DNA from: Hallella mizrahii
Lineage (GTDB): Bacteria > Bacteroidota > Bacteroidia > Bacteroidales > Bacteroidaceae
DNA: 64,000 nt
Reading direction: 5' to 3'
Assembly: GCF_009695775.1 (NCBI RefSeq)
Contig: NZ_VUNG01000011.1
Location: forward strand, 1 to 64,000
In this document: positions 29,101-38,738 of the stretch, in pieces
Layout of the letters: every line of letters begins with the position of its first letter
Numbering within the stretch: the stretch's first letter is position 1
Made by a program: the position numbers and the translations under genes
The notes under the pieces: model-generated
The model's input: only the letters and a program-made list of their open reading frames with translations
What the model was told of the DNA's origin: nothing
The model's database searches: none

Positions 29101-29365
29101 CAACGCCGCACAGAACTACGCCACCAGCACGCTCTACGAGAAAGATGCCAAATACCTCAGGCTGAAGACCATTCAAGTGGCCTATGACTTCCACTTCCCA
29201 CTGATGAAGACCCTCGGCCTCAACCAGTTGCAACTGGCTCTGAGCGCCTACAACCTCTTCACCATCACTCCGTATAAGTGGGGCGACCCAGAGACTCGCG
29301 CCAGCAATGCGCCCTCCTACCCGCTCAACCGCACCTATACTGCAAGCCTGAAAGTAGCATTCTAA
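26162..29365 (+). CDS. SusC-like TonB-dependent outer membrane transporter 1
   Basis: A 1067-residue protein from the ATG at 26162 (MNPSNTIQGKKALRTAFVAA), which precedes the signal peptide; an in-frame ATG at 26090 would add 24 residues. After the signal lie a carboxypeptidase-regulatory-like domain (VIRGNVVDENGEAVIGATI), the plug with the usual SusC motif (QIDGVDGSLDNIDPNEIES and DASATAVFGVRGANGVILITT), and a 22-strand barrel ending in an aromatic-rich strand with final Phe. Role: TonB-driven import of rhamnogalacturonan oligosaccharides. It is followed after 16 bp by its SusD partner and is the first gene of a five-gene operon. Confidence 0.95.
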   Translation: MNPSNTIQGKKALRTAFVAAALTLTPPFAAPQATWAESLQQTQQVIRGNVVDENGEAVIGATIVVVGGSAAQGTVTDFDGNFSIKAKPGSKLKISYIGYITKTVTASTNMHVTLKEEATSLQGVEVVAYGVQKKVTVTGALSSVKGEDLVRTPVSSVNNVLAGQLSGVTTVQYSGEPGSDAATIFVRGKGTWVDTNPLVQIDGVDGSLDNIDPNEIESITVLKDASATAVFGVRGANGVILITTKRGQEGKARIAASTNFSILVPNRLIKQASSYDYAMFYNQMDENDGSGHRFSDAVIQKFRDGSDPIRFPNTQWTDYVMKKSTMQTQSNLSISGGTKKVKYFISASMYTTGGLFKQFDQDYVNDFRYHRFNYRANIDINVTNTTTLSANLNGIVDEAKKPYNGQGSAGIIKYMYYSTPFSSPGIIDGRYIINSASTKDNLDGNVLPFVGGDPLGNYYNKGFMNTNRNNLSMDLQIKQDLGMITKGLSWHAKGSYHTDYYVYKNGSATVATYNPIWKGLDDNGQNIFGYRKNGDTTEPAYNESRSKARQWYFETAFNYNRSFGLNTITALALYNQSQQYYPSTYSDIRHGLLGFVGRVTYDWNNRYMAEFNVGYNGSENFAPNKRFGFFPAGSLGWVASDESFFKPIKKVVSFLKLRASWGLVGNDRIGGTRFMYLPDAYNVNQGALFNRTGKDGGSYGYNFGVENGTTKQGAIEAQKNNPDVTWEKAFKQDYGFDIRFLRDKLETSFDYYREHRTDILLIDQTAPTTLGFSLPAANLGEAKSWGYEITVTWNDKIGKDFRYWVKGNLSYNQNKVVERKEAPQTNEYQYQKNHRIGARSQYKFWKYYYKGCEQDYMKEFGVKSFPTQMVANLKPGDAVYVDLDGNGKIDGDDASYNYGFTDDPQYIAGLNLGMQWKNFSFSAQLTGAWNVSRMLSDIFRQPFFSSNSTTEGGLLQFQVENTWNPNNPSQSAEYPRATWTNAAQNYATSTLYEKDAKYLRLKTIQVAYDFHFPLMKTLGLNQLQLALSAYNLFTITPYKWGDPETRASNAPSYPLNRTYTASLKVAF

Positions 29366-29381
29366 AAATAAAAACACTATC

Positions 29382-31439
29382 ATGAAACCACATATACAAC
29401 TCTTCGCCGGAATCGCACTCGCTGCCCTCACCACGATCGCCACCACATCGTGCACCGACGAAATCAAACTCGGCAGCAACGCGCTGGAGAAACCGTCGGG
29501 CTCCACGGTGACCAAGGATACGGTGTTCAACAGCCCGATCTACACCGAGCAGTTTCTCAACTCCATCTATGCCCTGCAATACTACGGACTGCCCTATAAC
29601 GCCAACTGCGGCACATCGGCCAGTCCCTGGAGCGGCAAGTTCGACCAGCTCACGGACTGCTGGGTGATGCACTGGGACAACAACACCATCTACAAGGCCT
29701 ACTACTCCGGTACACTCGATGCCAACCAGGATCCTTTGCTGTCCTACAAGAACGACAACGTGTGGAAAGCCGTGCGCGCTGCCTGGCTGCTCATCGAGAA
29801 CGTCAACGACGTGCCCGGACTCTCTGAGGAGAAAAAGCAGAGTTTCATCGCCCAGGCCCGCTGCCTCATCGCCGCGCGCTACTTCGATCTCTTCGCTGTC
29901 TACGGCGGACTGCCCATCATCGACCACTCCTACTCGGGCACGGAAGGCGCTTACGACATGCCGCGCGCTACCCTCGACTCCACCGTCACCTTCATGGTCG
30001 ACCAGCTCGACGAGGCCATCAACTCCGGTGCACTGCCCTGGGCCTACAACGGCAACACCACCGAGACCGATGCCACGAACAATACCGGACGATGGACCAA
30101 GGCCGGAGCCATGGCTTTGAAAGCCAAGATTCTCACCTTTGCCGCTTCTCCTATTTATAATGCTGCACAAGGCTACTACGGCGGAAGCTCCGAAGCTGAG
30201 CAGAAGCACATGGTATGGTACGGCGACTTCAAGCAGGAGCGTTGGGAGAAAGCTCTCAAGGCCTGCCAGGACTTCTTCGATGCGCTCAACGCCAACGGAT
30301 GGTATGAGCTGACACAGGCTGAGTCCAAGACTCCCGACGGCTACCGTCAGGCCTATCGCATGGGCTACGCCTATCAGGGCAGCAAGGAGATCCTCCACTC
30401 TACCCGCGTGGGTGGCATCGATGCCTTCAAGGCCGGTACCTACACTTGGCACCAGTGGCTCGACAACCCGGCCCGACAAAACTGTCTGCCTACGGAAGAA
30501 TATGTAGAGATGTTCCCCTGGGCCGACGGCACGCCCTTCGACTGGAAGAGCGACAGCATCAAAGGCAAGGTAGAAGGCGCCAAGGGACAGCTCTTCTATA
30601 AATATGAGAAGGTGCGTGGCGGCTTTAAGAAAACGGCCAGCCGTGACCCGCGCCTCTACGAGGAGTGCATCGTCAACGGACAGATGACCTCTCTCGACTG
30701 GACCACCGGCAAGTCCAACGGCGATGTCTACGAACTATGGGTCGGCGGTGCCGATGCCGGAAACTTCGTTGCCCGCTACGACGAGACAAGCAAGAAGATC
30801 GTCAAGACCGAAGCACTTTCCAAACGCTATGCTACCGGCTATGACCAGAACAAATACTACATGAACCAAGACTACCTGCGCAAATTCACGCAGTGGGTCT
30901 ACCTCAGCCTCGACGAGATGTATCTGATGTATGCCGAGTGCCTCGCACAGTGCGACCGCCTCGACGATGCTCTCAAACAAGTCGACATCGTTCGTGCACG
31001 TGTAGGACTGAAAGGTCTGGCACTGAAGAATCCCAGCCTCGACCTGCACAACAACAAGCAAAACCTCATCAACGAGATACTGCGTGAGCGTGCCTGTGAG
31101 CTCGGACTGAGCAACAACCACTACTACGACATGATCCGCTACAAGCGTGGGGACTGGATGACCAAGAAGCTCCACGGACTCATCACTTATCGCATGGAAC
31201 AGGGACCCACCGGTGGCTACATCCGTCAGTACATCCCCTGGAGAGGAGCCAACAAAGACGGTGGCGCCAAGGAGCCCACACGCTTTGAATACGAGAAGTT
31301 CACCATCCAGAACCGCCAGCACTATCTCTGGGACAAAGACCCGCAGTCGCAGGAAGTCGCCAAATGGTATCTGTGGCCCTTCCCGAAAACCGAAATCAAC
31401 AAGCACTACGGCCTCGTGCAGAACCCCGGCTGGGAATGA
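29382..31439 (+). CDS. SusD-like surface glycan-binding lipoprotein 1
   Basis: A 685-residue RagB/SusD protein with a lipoprotein signal ending TTSC. It has the helical tetratricopeptide-like scaffold of the family and the conserved C-terminal pattern (RERACELGLSNNHYYDMIRYKRGDW, then WYLWPFPKTEINKHYGLVQNPGW split over the last domain). It would sit over the mouth of SusC 1 and hand over oligosaccharide. It is somewhat longer than most family members (usually 500-600 residues). Confidence 0.93.
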   Translation: MKPHIQLFAGIALAALTTIATTSCTDEIKLGSNALEKPSGSTVTKDTVFNSPIYTEQFLNSIYALQYYGLPYNANCGTSASPWSGKFDQLTDCWVMHWDNNTIYKAYYSGTLDANQDPLLSYKNDNVWKAVRAAWLLIENVNDVPGLSEEKKQSFIAQARCLIAARYFDLFAVYGGLPIIDHSYSGTEGAYDMPRATLDSTVTFMVDQLDEAINSGALPWAYNGNTTETDATNNTGRWTKAGAMALKAKILTFAASPIYNAAQGYYGGSSEAEQKHMVWYGDFKQERWEKALKACQDFFDALNANGWYELTQAESKTPDGYRQAYRMGYAYQGSKEILHSTRVGGIDAFKAGTYTWHQWLDNPARQNCLPTEEYVEMFPWADGTPFDWKSDSIKGKVEGAKGQLFYKYEKVRGGFKKTASRDPRLYEECIVNGQMTSLDWTTGKSNGDVYELWVGGADAGNFVARYDETSKKIVKTEALSKRYATGYDQNKYYMNQDYLRKFTQWVYLSLDEMYLMYAECLAQCDRLDDALKQVDIVRARVGLKGLALKNPSLDLHNNKQNLINEILRERACELGLSNNHYYDMIRYKRGDWMTKKLHGLITYRMEQGPTGGYIRQYIPWRGANKDGGAKEPTRFEYEKFTIQNRQHYLWDKDPQSQEVAKWYLWPFPKTEINKHYGLVQNPGWE

Positions 31440-31482
31440 TGCATGTGAAGCGCCTTACTTCCTTTAAGCACTAATAACGAAT

Positions 31483-34311
31483 ATGAACAAGACACAACTT
31501 TGCGTGCTCGCCCTGCTGGCAGGAACCGCCCTGCCCGCAGCAGCACAAATCGATACGACGCTGGCCCGCCACGACGCCTTTGTCAAGGCCAGCATAGCCA
31601 CGGGAGCCAACAAGGACTTCACACGTGCGCAGTCCACTGCAGCCGTAACCACCATCAGCGGTGAGCAGACCGGCAGACGCTCGTCAAAGAATATCAGCGA
31701 CGGTCTCGTGGGACTTGGCGGCAACGGACTCGTCTCCATGCGCAACGCCGGTACTTACTTCAGTGCCAACCCGACATTCTATGTCAGAGGATTGCAGTCG
31801 CTCAGCGGCAGCGCGCCGCTGGTTCTCGTCGACGGCATTGAGCGCGACATGAACATCATTGACCCCACCGAAGTCGACCATGTCGACATTCTCAAGGACG
31901 CTGCCGCCGTGGCACTCTATGGCAACCGTGGCGCCAATGGTGCCATCAACGTCATCACCAAACGCGGAAAGTACAACTCCAAGGGCGTCAGAGTCTCCTA
32001 CGACCATCTGTTCAACTATCAGATCAACCGCCCGAAGTTCATCAGCGCACCCACCTATGCCGCTGCCATGAACGAGGCGCTGGCCAACGAGGGCAAGGCG
32101 CCGAAATACACAGCCGACGAGATCAGTGCTTTCCAGAGTGGTGCTTATCCCGACCTCTACCCCAACGTCAACTGGGTTGACGCCACCTTCCGCCATCACG
32201 GCATGACCAACAAGATCGCGTCAGAGTTCTACGGCGGTGGCCAGAATTTTAAATACTACACCATGCTCAACCTGCTGTCGGACAAGGGATTCATCAAAAA
32301 CGATGTCGACGACAACGGCAACCACACACAGGACAAGTATGTCAGAGCCAACATGCGCATCAACCTCGACGTAGACCTGAGTCCCACCACGCTGATGAAG
32401 GTCAACGTGCTGGGCATGCTCAGCGAGATGTCGCAGCCCGGCAACGCCACCAACCTCTGGGGGCTGGTCTACAACCTGCCGTCGGCCGCCTTCCCCGTGA
32501 AGTTTCAGAAAGACGGGCTGTGGGGCGGCAGTGCTACCTGGGCAGGCACCGACAACCCTGTAGCCAACACGGCGGCCGCTGCTTACTACAAACTTCATGA
32601 GCGCTCGCTCTACGCCGACCTCTCGCTGCGCCAGAATCTGGGCATGTTCATTCCCGGACTCAGTGCCTCAGCACGCATGGGCTACGACACCTACTCCACG
32701 CTCTACGAAAATCACAGCAAAACTTTCCAATACGGTTTCTACGCTCCCGCCACATGGAACGACGGCGTGCCCACACCCGGCACTTACTCCATCGGCGGCG
32801 AGAAAGGCACGCAGGGCATCGGTGCCAACACCAGTGCCTACAACCGTCGCTTCCATTTCGACGGTGGACTAAACTATGAGCGCACGCTGCAAGAGGCTCA
32901 CTACCTCTTCTCCTCGCTGCGCTGGGAATATGAATACCACAACACCACGGGCGTGAACACCTCCGTTTACCGTCAGACTGCTTCATGGCTCACGCACTAT
33001 GCCTATCGTAACCGCTACATTGCAGAGATGGCGTGGGTGCTCACCGGCTCCAGCCGCTTGGCACCAGGCACCAAATGGGCAATGGCGCCAACGTTCAGTG
33101 CTGCTTGGGTGATGAGCCAGGAACCATGGATGAAAAACGCCGAATGGGTCGACTTCCTCAAGTGGCGTGCCTCCTTCGGCATCATCAATACCGACTATCT
33201 CCCCGGCGACAACGTGTGGACCTACTACACGCAGAGCTACAACAACGACGGCGTGACCTATCCCTTCGACTCCAGCTACGACAGCTCGTGGGGACGGACG
33301 ACTCTCGGGCGCATGGCCACCGACAACCCCTCGCACGAGAAGGCTTATAAATATAATGTGGGGCTCGATGCCTCCATTCTCCACGGCCTCGACCTGCAAA
33401 TCGACGGCTATTTCCAGCGCCGCAACAACATCTGGGTCGACGGTAGCGGCAGCTATGGCAGCATCATCGGTTTCAGCGCGCCTTACATCAACGCCGGCGT
33501 GGTAGACAGTTGGGGCTTTGAGGCCGCTGCGGACTACAGCCACAAGGTAGGCGACGTGACGCTGAACATCGGCGGTACGTTCAGCCTCAACAAGAACAAG
33601 ATCAAGGACCAGGCCGAAGAGCCGAGAGCCTACGACAACCTCGTCACCACTGGCTACCCGCTCAACAGCATCTGGGGACTGAAGGCCGTCGGACTCTTCA
33701 AGGACCAGGCCGACATCGAGGCCAGCGCACCACAGACTTTCTCTGAGGTGAAGCCCGGTGACATCAAGTACGAGGACGTGAACCACGACGGCAAGATCGA
33801 CGCCAACGACCGCACAAAGATCGGCTACAGCACGCTCTGCCCCGAGATCTTCTATTCGCTCCACCTCGGTGCTGAGTACAAAGGCGTGGGATTCAACGCA
33901 CTTTTCCAGGGCGTGGACCGATACAGCGCACTGCTCAACACCAGCGGATATTACTGGGGACTCATCAACAACCGCACACTCTCACAGGATGTCTACGACC
34001 ATCGCTGGACACCCGACAACCTCAACGCCGAGTACCCACGCCTGAGTTCGAGCAGCAATGCCAACAACTATCAGACCAGCTCGTTCTGGCTCCGCAACCG
34101 CGCCTACTTCAAGCTGCGCAACATCGAGGTGTACTACAACCTGCCGAAGACGCTGCTCAGCAAGACCAAAGCTCTTTCCGAGGCTCGTGTCTATGTGCGC
34201 GGCAATGACCTCTTCACCCTTGACCACCTCCGCAGTGTCGACGCTGAGAGCTACGGGGCCACAAGCCCGCTCACACGAAGCGTCATCGTGGGACTGAATG
34301 TCACCTTTTGA
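31483..34311 (+). CDS. SusC-like TonB-dependent transporter 2, without the N-terminal regulatory domain
   Basis: A 942-residue protein with signal peptide (LALLAGTALPAAAQ). Unlike SusC 1 it has no carboxypeptidase-like domain after the signal; about 45 residues lead directly to the plug (TTISGEQTGRRSSKNISDG, VLVDGIERDMNIIDPTE, DAAAVALYGNRGANGAINVIT). The barrel is complete and ends RSVIVGLNVTF. It forms the second Sus pair of the locus, so it may import a different product, for example longer or side-chain-bearing fragments. It starts 43 bp after SusD 1. Confidence 0.92.
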   Translation: MNKTQLCVLALLAGTALPAAAQIDTTLARHDAFVKASIATGANKDFTRAQSTAAVTTISGEQTGRRSSKNISDGLVGLGGNGLVSMRNAGTYFSANPTFYVRGLQSLSGSAPLVLVDGIERDMNIIDPTEVDHVDILKDAAAVALYGNRGANGAINVITKRGKYNSKGVRVSYDHLFNYQINRPKFISAPTYAAAMNEALANEGKAPKYTADEISAFQSGAYPDLYPNVNWVDATFRHHGMTNKIASEFYGGGQNFKYYTMLNLLSDKGFIKNDVDDNGNHTQDKYVRANMRINLDVDLSPTTLMKVNVLGMLSEMSQPGNATNLWGLVYNLPSAAFPVKFQKDGLWGGSATWAGTDNPVANTAAAAYYKLHERSLYADLSLRQNLGMFIPGLSASARMGYDTYSTLYENHSKTFQYGFYAPATWNDGVPTPGTYSIGGEKGTQGIGANTSAYNRRFHFDGGLNYERTLQEAHYLFSSLRWEYEYHNTTGVNTSVYRQTASWLTHYAYRNRYIAEMAWVLTGSSRLAPGTKWAMAPTFSAAWVMSQEPWMKNAEWVDFLKWRASFGIINTDYLPGDNVWTYYTQSYNNDGVTYPFDSSYDSSWGRTTLGRMATDNPSHEKAYKYNVGLDASILHGLDLQIDGYFQRRNNIWVDGSGSYGSIIGFSAPYINAGVVDSWGFEAAADYSHKVGDVTLNIGGTFSLNKNKIKDQAEEPRAYDNLVTTGYPLNSIWGLKAVGLFKDQADIEASAPQTFSEVKPGDIKYEDVNHDGKIDANDRTKIGYSTLCPEIFYSLHLGAEYKGVGFNALFQGVDRYSALLNTSGYYWGLINNRTLSQDVYDHRWTPDNLNAEYPRLSSSSNANNYQTSSFWLRNRAYFKLRNIEVYYNLPKTLLSKTKALSEARVYVRGNDLFTLDHLRSVDAESYGATSPLTRSVIVGLNVTF

Positions 34312-34360
34312 AAAAAGTAAAAAGTAAAAAGGTAAAAAAGTAAAAGGTAAGAAAAATAAA
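34312..34360 (+). other. A-rich GTAAAAA tract between SusC 2 and SusD 2
   Basis: A run of imperfect GTAAAAA/GTAAAAG units fills the gap before SusD 2. It is a purine-only slippage-prone tract that may serve as an unstructured ribosome standby site. Nothing else is seen here. Confidence 0.5.
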
Positions 34361-34370
34361 AAGATATACC

Positions 34371-36065
34371 ATGAAAGCGAAATATATATTCAGCGGCCTG
34401 CTGGCCATGACGCTGGTCTCCTCCTGTACCGACAAGATGGACTACAAGGAGTACAACGTCCATGACAAGGCCTACGAAGAGAAAATGTTCGAACGCGTGG
34501 GCGGACTGATGACCGAAATCTACAACGACATCGACTATGACTTCAGCAATTACAGCGGGGCCATGTCCAGTTCTGCCACCGACGAGAGTGTCTACTCCCA
34601 TCCCGGCAACGCCATTGAGGACTTCTACAACGGCGCCTGGGGACCCACCAACGCCAAGGAGCGCGTGTGGAAATCAGCATGGGACGGCATCACCTACAGC
34701 AACCTCGTGCTCGACGAGTTCAACGACTGCACCTTCCCGGAGTATACCGAGGATGAGCACTACCAGCAGCAGATGTTCCTCTATAAGAACTATCGCTACG
34801 AGGCACGTTGGGCGCGTGCCTTCTTCTACTTCGAGCTTGTCAAGCGCTACGGCAACGTGCCGTTGAAGACACGCACGATGACAGCCAACGAGGCCAACAG
34901 CCTGCCACAGATGCCCGCCGACTCCATCTTTGCGTTCATCGACAAGGAATGCGCTGACATCCAGGACAGCATCATCGTTAACTATGGCGACCTGGGCGAC
35001 ATGTCGTACTACAAGGCTCAGACAGGCCGTGCCAACAAGCTCGCCGTCATGGCACTGCGTGCCCGTGCCGCACTCTATTGGGCCAGCCCGCTCTTCAACA
35101 CCAAGGGCGACAAGAGCCGGTGGCTGAAAGCAGCGCAGCTCAGCAACGCCGTCATCGCCGAAGCACGCCAGGAGGGCATGGGACTGCTGCCCGACTACAG
35201 CAAGCTCTTCGACAAGGACAGCTACAAGGACGGTATCAAAGAGATCATCTTCGCACGACGCACGACAGCCAGCAACGCCTTTGAGAAATACAACTATCCC
35301 ATCGGCATAGAGAATGCCGGCGGCGGCAACTGCCCCACGCAGAACCTCGTGGACGCCTACGAGATGACCAACGGAAAAGCCATCGACGAGCAGGGCAGCG
35401 GATACGACCCGCAGGATCCCTACAAGAATCGAGACGCACGACTGGCCTTGACCGTGGCTGTCAATGGCGAGAACTGGCCCGACAAGGCGGCTCTGGAGAC
35501 CTTTGAGGGCGGTGCCAACTCGTCGTCAGTCACCTACGGCACACCGACGGGATACTATCTGAAGAAATACGTCAACAAGGGAACGATCATCGCCAAGACC
35601 GGTTCCAACAGCTTCACCCACGAGTGGGTCATCTTCCGCCTCGCCGAATTCTATCTCGACTATGCCGAAGCGGCACTCAACTACACCGGCAGCGGATACA
35701 CGGCACCCGATGGTCTGCCCATGACAGCAGCACAGGCTATCAACGTTGTCAGAACCAGAGCCAAGCAACCCAACATGGCTACGGGACTGAGCTTCGACGC
35801 GTTTAAGAAGAAATACGAGAATGAGCGCTTCGTGGAACTCGCCTTCGAGGGACACCGCTTCTTCGACCTCAGACGCTGGAAAGAGGCTCCGCAATATCTC
35901 AAGAACATCCGCGGCATGAAGATCACACGCCTGGACGACGGCACGATGAAATATGAAGAGCAGACCATCGCCACACGCACTTGGGACGACAAATGGTATC
36001 TCTTCCCCTTCCCGCAGAAAGACGCGCTCAACTGCCACCTGACACAGAACGAGGGCTGGAAATGA
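34371..36065 (+). CDS. SusD-like surface glycan-binding lipoprotein 2
   Basis: A 564-residue RagB/SusD protein with lipoprotein signal ending VSSC. The family end pattern is present (FVELAFEGHRFFDLRRWKEA; WYLFPFPQKDALNCHLTQNEGW). It is the partner of SusC 2 and has the normal family length. It is followed by a 9-bp hairpin and then the surface protein gene. Confidence 0.93.
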   Translation: MKAKYIFSGLLAMTLVSSCTDKMDYKEYNVHDKAYEEKMFERVGGLMTEIYNDIDYDFSNYSGAMSSSATDESVYSHPGNAIEDFYNGAWGPTNAKERVWKSAWDGITYSNLVLDEFNDCTFPEYTEDEHYQQQMFLYKNYRYEARWARAFFYFELVKRYGNVPLKTRTMTANEANSLPQMPADSIFAFIDKECADIQDSIIVNYGDLGDMSYYKAQTGRANKLAVMALRARAALYWASPLFNTKGDKSRWLKAAQLSNAVIAEARQEGMGLLPDYSKLFDKDSYKDGIKEIIFARRTTASNAFEKYNYPIGIENAGGGNCPTQNLVDAYEMTNGKAIDEQGSGYDPQDPYKNRDARLALTVAVNGENWPDKAALETFEGGANSSSVTYGTPTGYYLKKYVNKGTIIAKTGSNSFTHEWVIFRLAEFYLDYAEAALNYTGSGYTAPDGLPMTAAQAINVVRTRAKQPNMATGLSFDAFKKKYENERFVELAFEGHRFFDLRRWKEAPQYLKNIRGMKITRLDDGTMKYEEQTIATRTWDDKWYLFPFPQKDALNCHLTQNEGWK

Positions 36066-36090
36066 AGTTCGCAACTCTCAACGGTTATTC

Positions 36091-36114
36091 AGGACGGGGG
36101 CTGATCCCCGTCCT
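36091..36114 (+). other. Intergenic hairpin AGGACGGGG/CCCCGTCCT
   Basis: Perfect 9-bp arms around CTGATC lie between SusD 2 and the last gene of the operon, with no T-run. It could set relative transcript levels by stabilising the upstream message or by partial termination. Confidence 0.45.
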
Positions 36115-36174
36115 GACGCACACGAAACAAATGACACATTCATTAATAACATCACATTCTAAAAACCAAAGCGT

Positions 36175-38229
36175 ATGAAAAACGTTTATTACCTATTTCT
36201 CGTACTCATAGGACTGCTCTGCTCCTTGAGTACCAGCGCCAAGAAGGTCCTCTACAGCCAGAACTTCGAGACGGCTACCAGCGTGGCAGAGACAGGATGG
36301 ACCTCACCATCCGCTGCCGCAGGACTGAGCATCGGCTCAGACGAAAAAGGCAAGTTCCTCAGATTCGTCCCATCGGGCAACGACCGCTCGGCACACCTCT
36401 TCTGGGATGCCGCTCTCATCAAGAACGAACTCAGTGCTGACTTCACCAGCTACCAGATCACCTTCGGTTTCTCCTTCAACAAGTTCGGAAACAACCACAT
36501 GACTTCTGAGATCGCCGTGATGTCTGAAGAGTCCATCGCCAAGAAGAAGCCTAATAGCAACTACCGCACCAACAACAAAGGCGCACTCTTCGACCTCACA
36601 CAGCTCGGCAACACCGGCCGCACAGCATCTGCTTCCGGCGATCAGGACTTTGCCATTAACGGTGACTCAACCAACTACAAGGCGCTCACCGCAGGTACAT
36701 ACTACACCGTCACGCTCAACATCGACACGCTGGCACGCACTGTGGAGTACACTATTCTGTCGGCAACCTCCGATGATCCTATCGCCTCTGAAATCTATAC
36801 CGTACCCGAAGGCATCGACATGACCGCAACAGGACTCTATGTCCTCGGTGGCCGCTATACCCCGGACATCATGTTCGACGAAATCGAGGTCAGCGTGGAC
36901 AAGACGGCTGCCAACACACCGACTGTCACGCTCACAGGCATCAACAACGCACAGCGCGTCTACACCGTCAAGTTCCAAGAGGACGAGATCCTGCATCTCG
37001 ACTTCAACGGCACTACTACCAATGTCAACTACTCCGACGTGGACAATGGCACCTACACTTGGTCCAACAATCCCAACTACGATCCCAACAACACCGACAA
37101 GGCCGTGACCGACGCTTGCGAGAGTGGTACGCTGAAAGCGTGGACTACGCTCGACAACCTGAAGTCTGACGAGGTCGTCACCGAGGTTACAAACAATGTC
37201 ATCGCCCTGCCTGCCGCAGAGGCTAAGGTCGTCAACGTCAAGGTCGGCTATGCCAAGACCTACAACGTCACTTGTGACAACAGCAACACACCGCTCACAC
37301 CGGCTATCTACGGCACCTATAAGTTCACCGGCAAGGACGGTAAGGTCACAGAGTCTACTGATCCCAAAGCCTTCCCCATCACTATCGACGTGGATCAGGC
37401 CGGTACATTGGAGATCTCTTCTCAGGCTTTCGGCTACGGCACAACCAACACCACGACCGAGAACAACGTGGAATATGAGGTGAAGAAAGCCATTGACCTG
37501 GCTCACATGACCGAGAAGGACATCACAGCCGCCGGATTTGAGAAAGGCGACAACGTAAGTGGCAAATTTGTTGATTACGGCCGCTTCTATGGACTGTCCA
37601 CCACTGAGACTGAGGTAGACAAGGACGGCAACGAGACTCCGAAGAAGATCGTCTACAACGAAATTCCACAGTACACCAAGAAGGCTTCTGCCTTCACCGA
37701 CACCAATGTCATCGGCGGCCTCATCGCCTGCGGTTCTGACGGCAATCAGACAGACGCTGCAGCTATCCTGCCTGTCAACGCAAATATCTATCAAGGTATC
37801 GGACTTGTCCTCGACGGTCGCAAGGGCGACGACGGCAGTGGCTCATGGATCAACAACTGGTTCTTCAAGGTAGAAGGCGCAACGGCTGACGACATCATCA
37901 CCGTGGCCTCGGTGGGCAATTATGGCGGCACTTCGCTCCATCCTTCCGTGGCCTCTCTTGATGAGTATCTTGCTCAGGACAATGCTCCTGTGACTGCTGT
38001 GCTCGCCGGCGACAAGGCTTTCGGCCTCAACCGCGTCTCCGACGCTTTAGGCAAGGTGACTGTCTACACGGCCAAGGGGGGTGCAACAGGCATCAAGACC
38101 GTCAACGCCAACACTCAGAACACTGCCAATGCACCGATCTACTCTCTCAACGGTGTGCGTATGAGCAGCAAAAACAACCTGCCGAAGGGTGTCTACATCC
38201 AGGGCGGCAAGAAGTTCGTGGTGAAGTAA
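36175..38229 (+). CDS. Secreted surface protein, probable glycan-binding protein of the Sus operon
   Basis: A 684-residue exported protein (signal ending LSTSAKK). The first 230 residues look like a concanavalin/LamG-type beta-sandwich (VLYSQNFETATSVAETGWTS, LFDLTQ, FDEIEV), the middle is Thr/Asp-rich beta sheet, and the last 60 residues end in PIYSLNGVRMSSKNNLPKGVYIQGGKKFVVK-like sequence (split here: IYSLNGVRM, GVYIQGGKKFVVK), a typical type IX secretion sorting tail. It has no lipobox, unlike classical surface glycan-binding proteins of Sus operons. Binding to pectin fragments is inferred only from its position; catalytic motifs were not found. Confidence 0.7.
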   Translation: MKNVYYLFLVLIGLLCSLSTSAKKVLYSQNFETATSVAETGWTSPSAAAGLSIGSDEKGKFLRFVPSGNDRSAHLFWDAALIKNELSADFTSYQITFGFSFNKFGNNHMTSEIAVMSEESIAKKKPNSNYRTNNKGALFDLTQLGNTGRTASASGDQDFAINGDSTNYKALTAGTYYTVTLNIDTLARTVEYTILSATSDDPIASEIYTVPEGIDMTATGLYVLGGRYTPDIMFDEIEVSVDKTAANTPTVTLTGINNAQRVYTVKFQEDEILHLDFNGTTTNVNYSDVDNGTYTWSNNPNYDPNNTDKAVTDACESGTLKAWTTLDNLKSDEVVTEVTNNVIALPAAEAKVVNVKVGYAKTYNVTCDNSNTPLTPAIYGTYKFTGKDGKVTESTDPKAFPITIDVDQAGTLEISSQAFGYGTTNTTTENNVEYEVKKAIDLAHMTEKDITAAGFEKGDNVSGKFVDYGRFYGLSTTETEVDKDGNETPKKIVYNEIPQYTKKASAFTDTNVIGGLIACGSDGNQTDAAAILPVNANIYQGIGLVLDGRKGDDGSGSWINNWFFKVEGATADDIITVASVGNYGGTSLHPSVASLDEYLAQDNAPVTAVLAGDKAFGLNRVSDALGKVTVYTAKGGATGIKTVNANTQNTANAPIYSLNGVRMSSKNNLPKGVYIQGGKKFVVK

Positions 38230-38279
38230 ACGTCTATTGACATACAGAAGTTAATTTCGTTTGTAGTATATAATATAGG

Positions 38280-38325
38280 TCAGCCATCTCGATCCACACT
38301 GGACTGGGGTGGCTCTTTTTGTGTT
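38280..38325 (+). terminator. Terminator of the Sus operon
   Basis: AGCCATC pairs with GGTGGCT (one G-U) around a G/A-rich loop and is followed by CTTTTTGTGTTTTTCTTCT. It lies about 50 bp after the last gene. The same block with a changed stem recurs at 39160-39260, including CTTCTCATAGGAGGCGAC and ACTAATAGTTTCATG. Confidence 0.65.
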
Positions 38326-38515
38326 TTTCTTCTCATAGGAGGCGACACGTCGCGCGTCGCGACAACTAATAGTTTCATGACTTCATCACATCTTTGGTTG
38401 GATGAAGTGTCATCATTGATTATCAGTTAGTTATAAGCTGATTTCAGCAATTGATGGTGACGCAATTACGAATTATGGAATGATATCCCTCCTTAACAGC
38501 TCGGCAGACAGTCAA

Positions 38516-38738
38516 TGTCTTTTATCCTGACTCATATTGCCTTGCCATCTCCAGATGATACAAAAAAAGAAAATCATGTACAGGCTTACGCTCCATGAGG
38601 AGCTCTGAGTCTCAACCAGCGGGATAGCCTTACGAGCAAGCTCGATGGCTATCCCACTGGTTGAGACTCACCCCTTTCGGGGGCAAAGCCTGTACATGAA
38701 GAAAATTGCCAAGGCATAAAATTGCGCATAGCGCATAA
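38516..38738 (-). repeat. Structured repeat element, copy 2
   Basis: Read on the minus strand: two short hairpins (TGCGC..GCGCA; TGCC..GGCA), a perfect 14-bp closing stem (38574-38587 with 38686-38699), hairpin CCCC..GGGG, a central hairpin with perfect 14-bp arms (38606-38619 with 38657-38670) and the invariant CGAGCTTGCTCG loop, and hairpin GCTCC..GGAGC. The flank after the element (GATGGCAAGGCAATATGAGT) is shared with copy 5. The central stem differs in sequence from copies 1, 3, 4 and 5. Confidence 0.8.
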
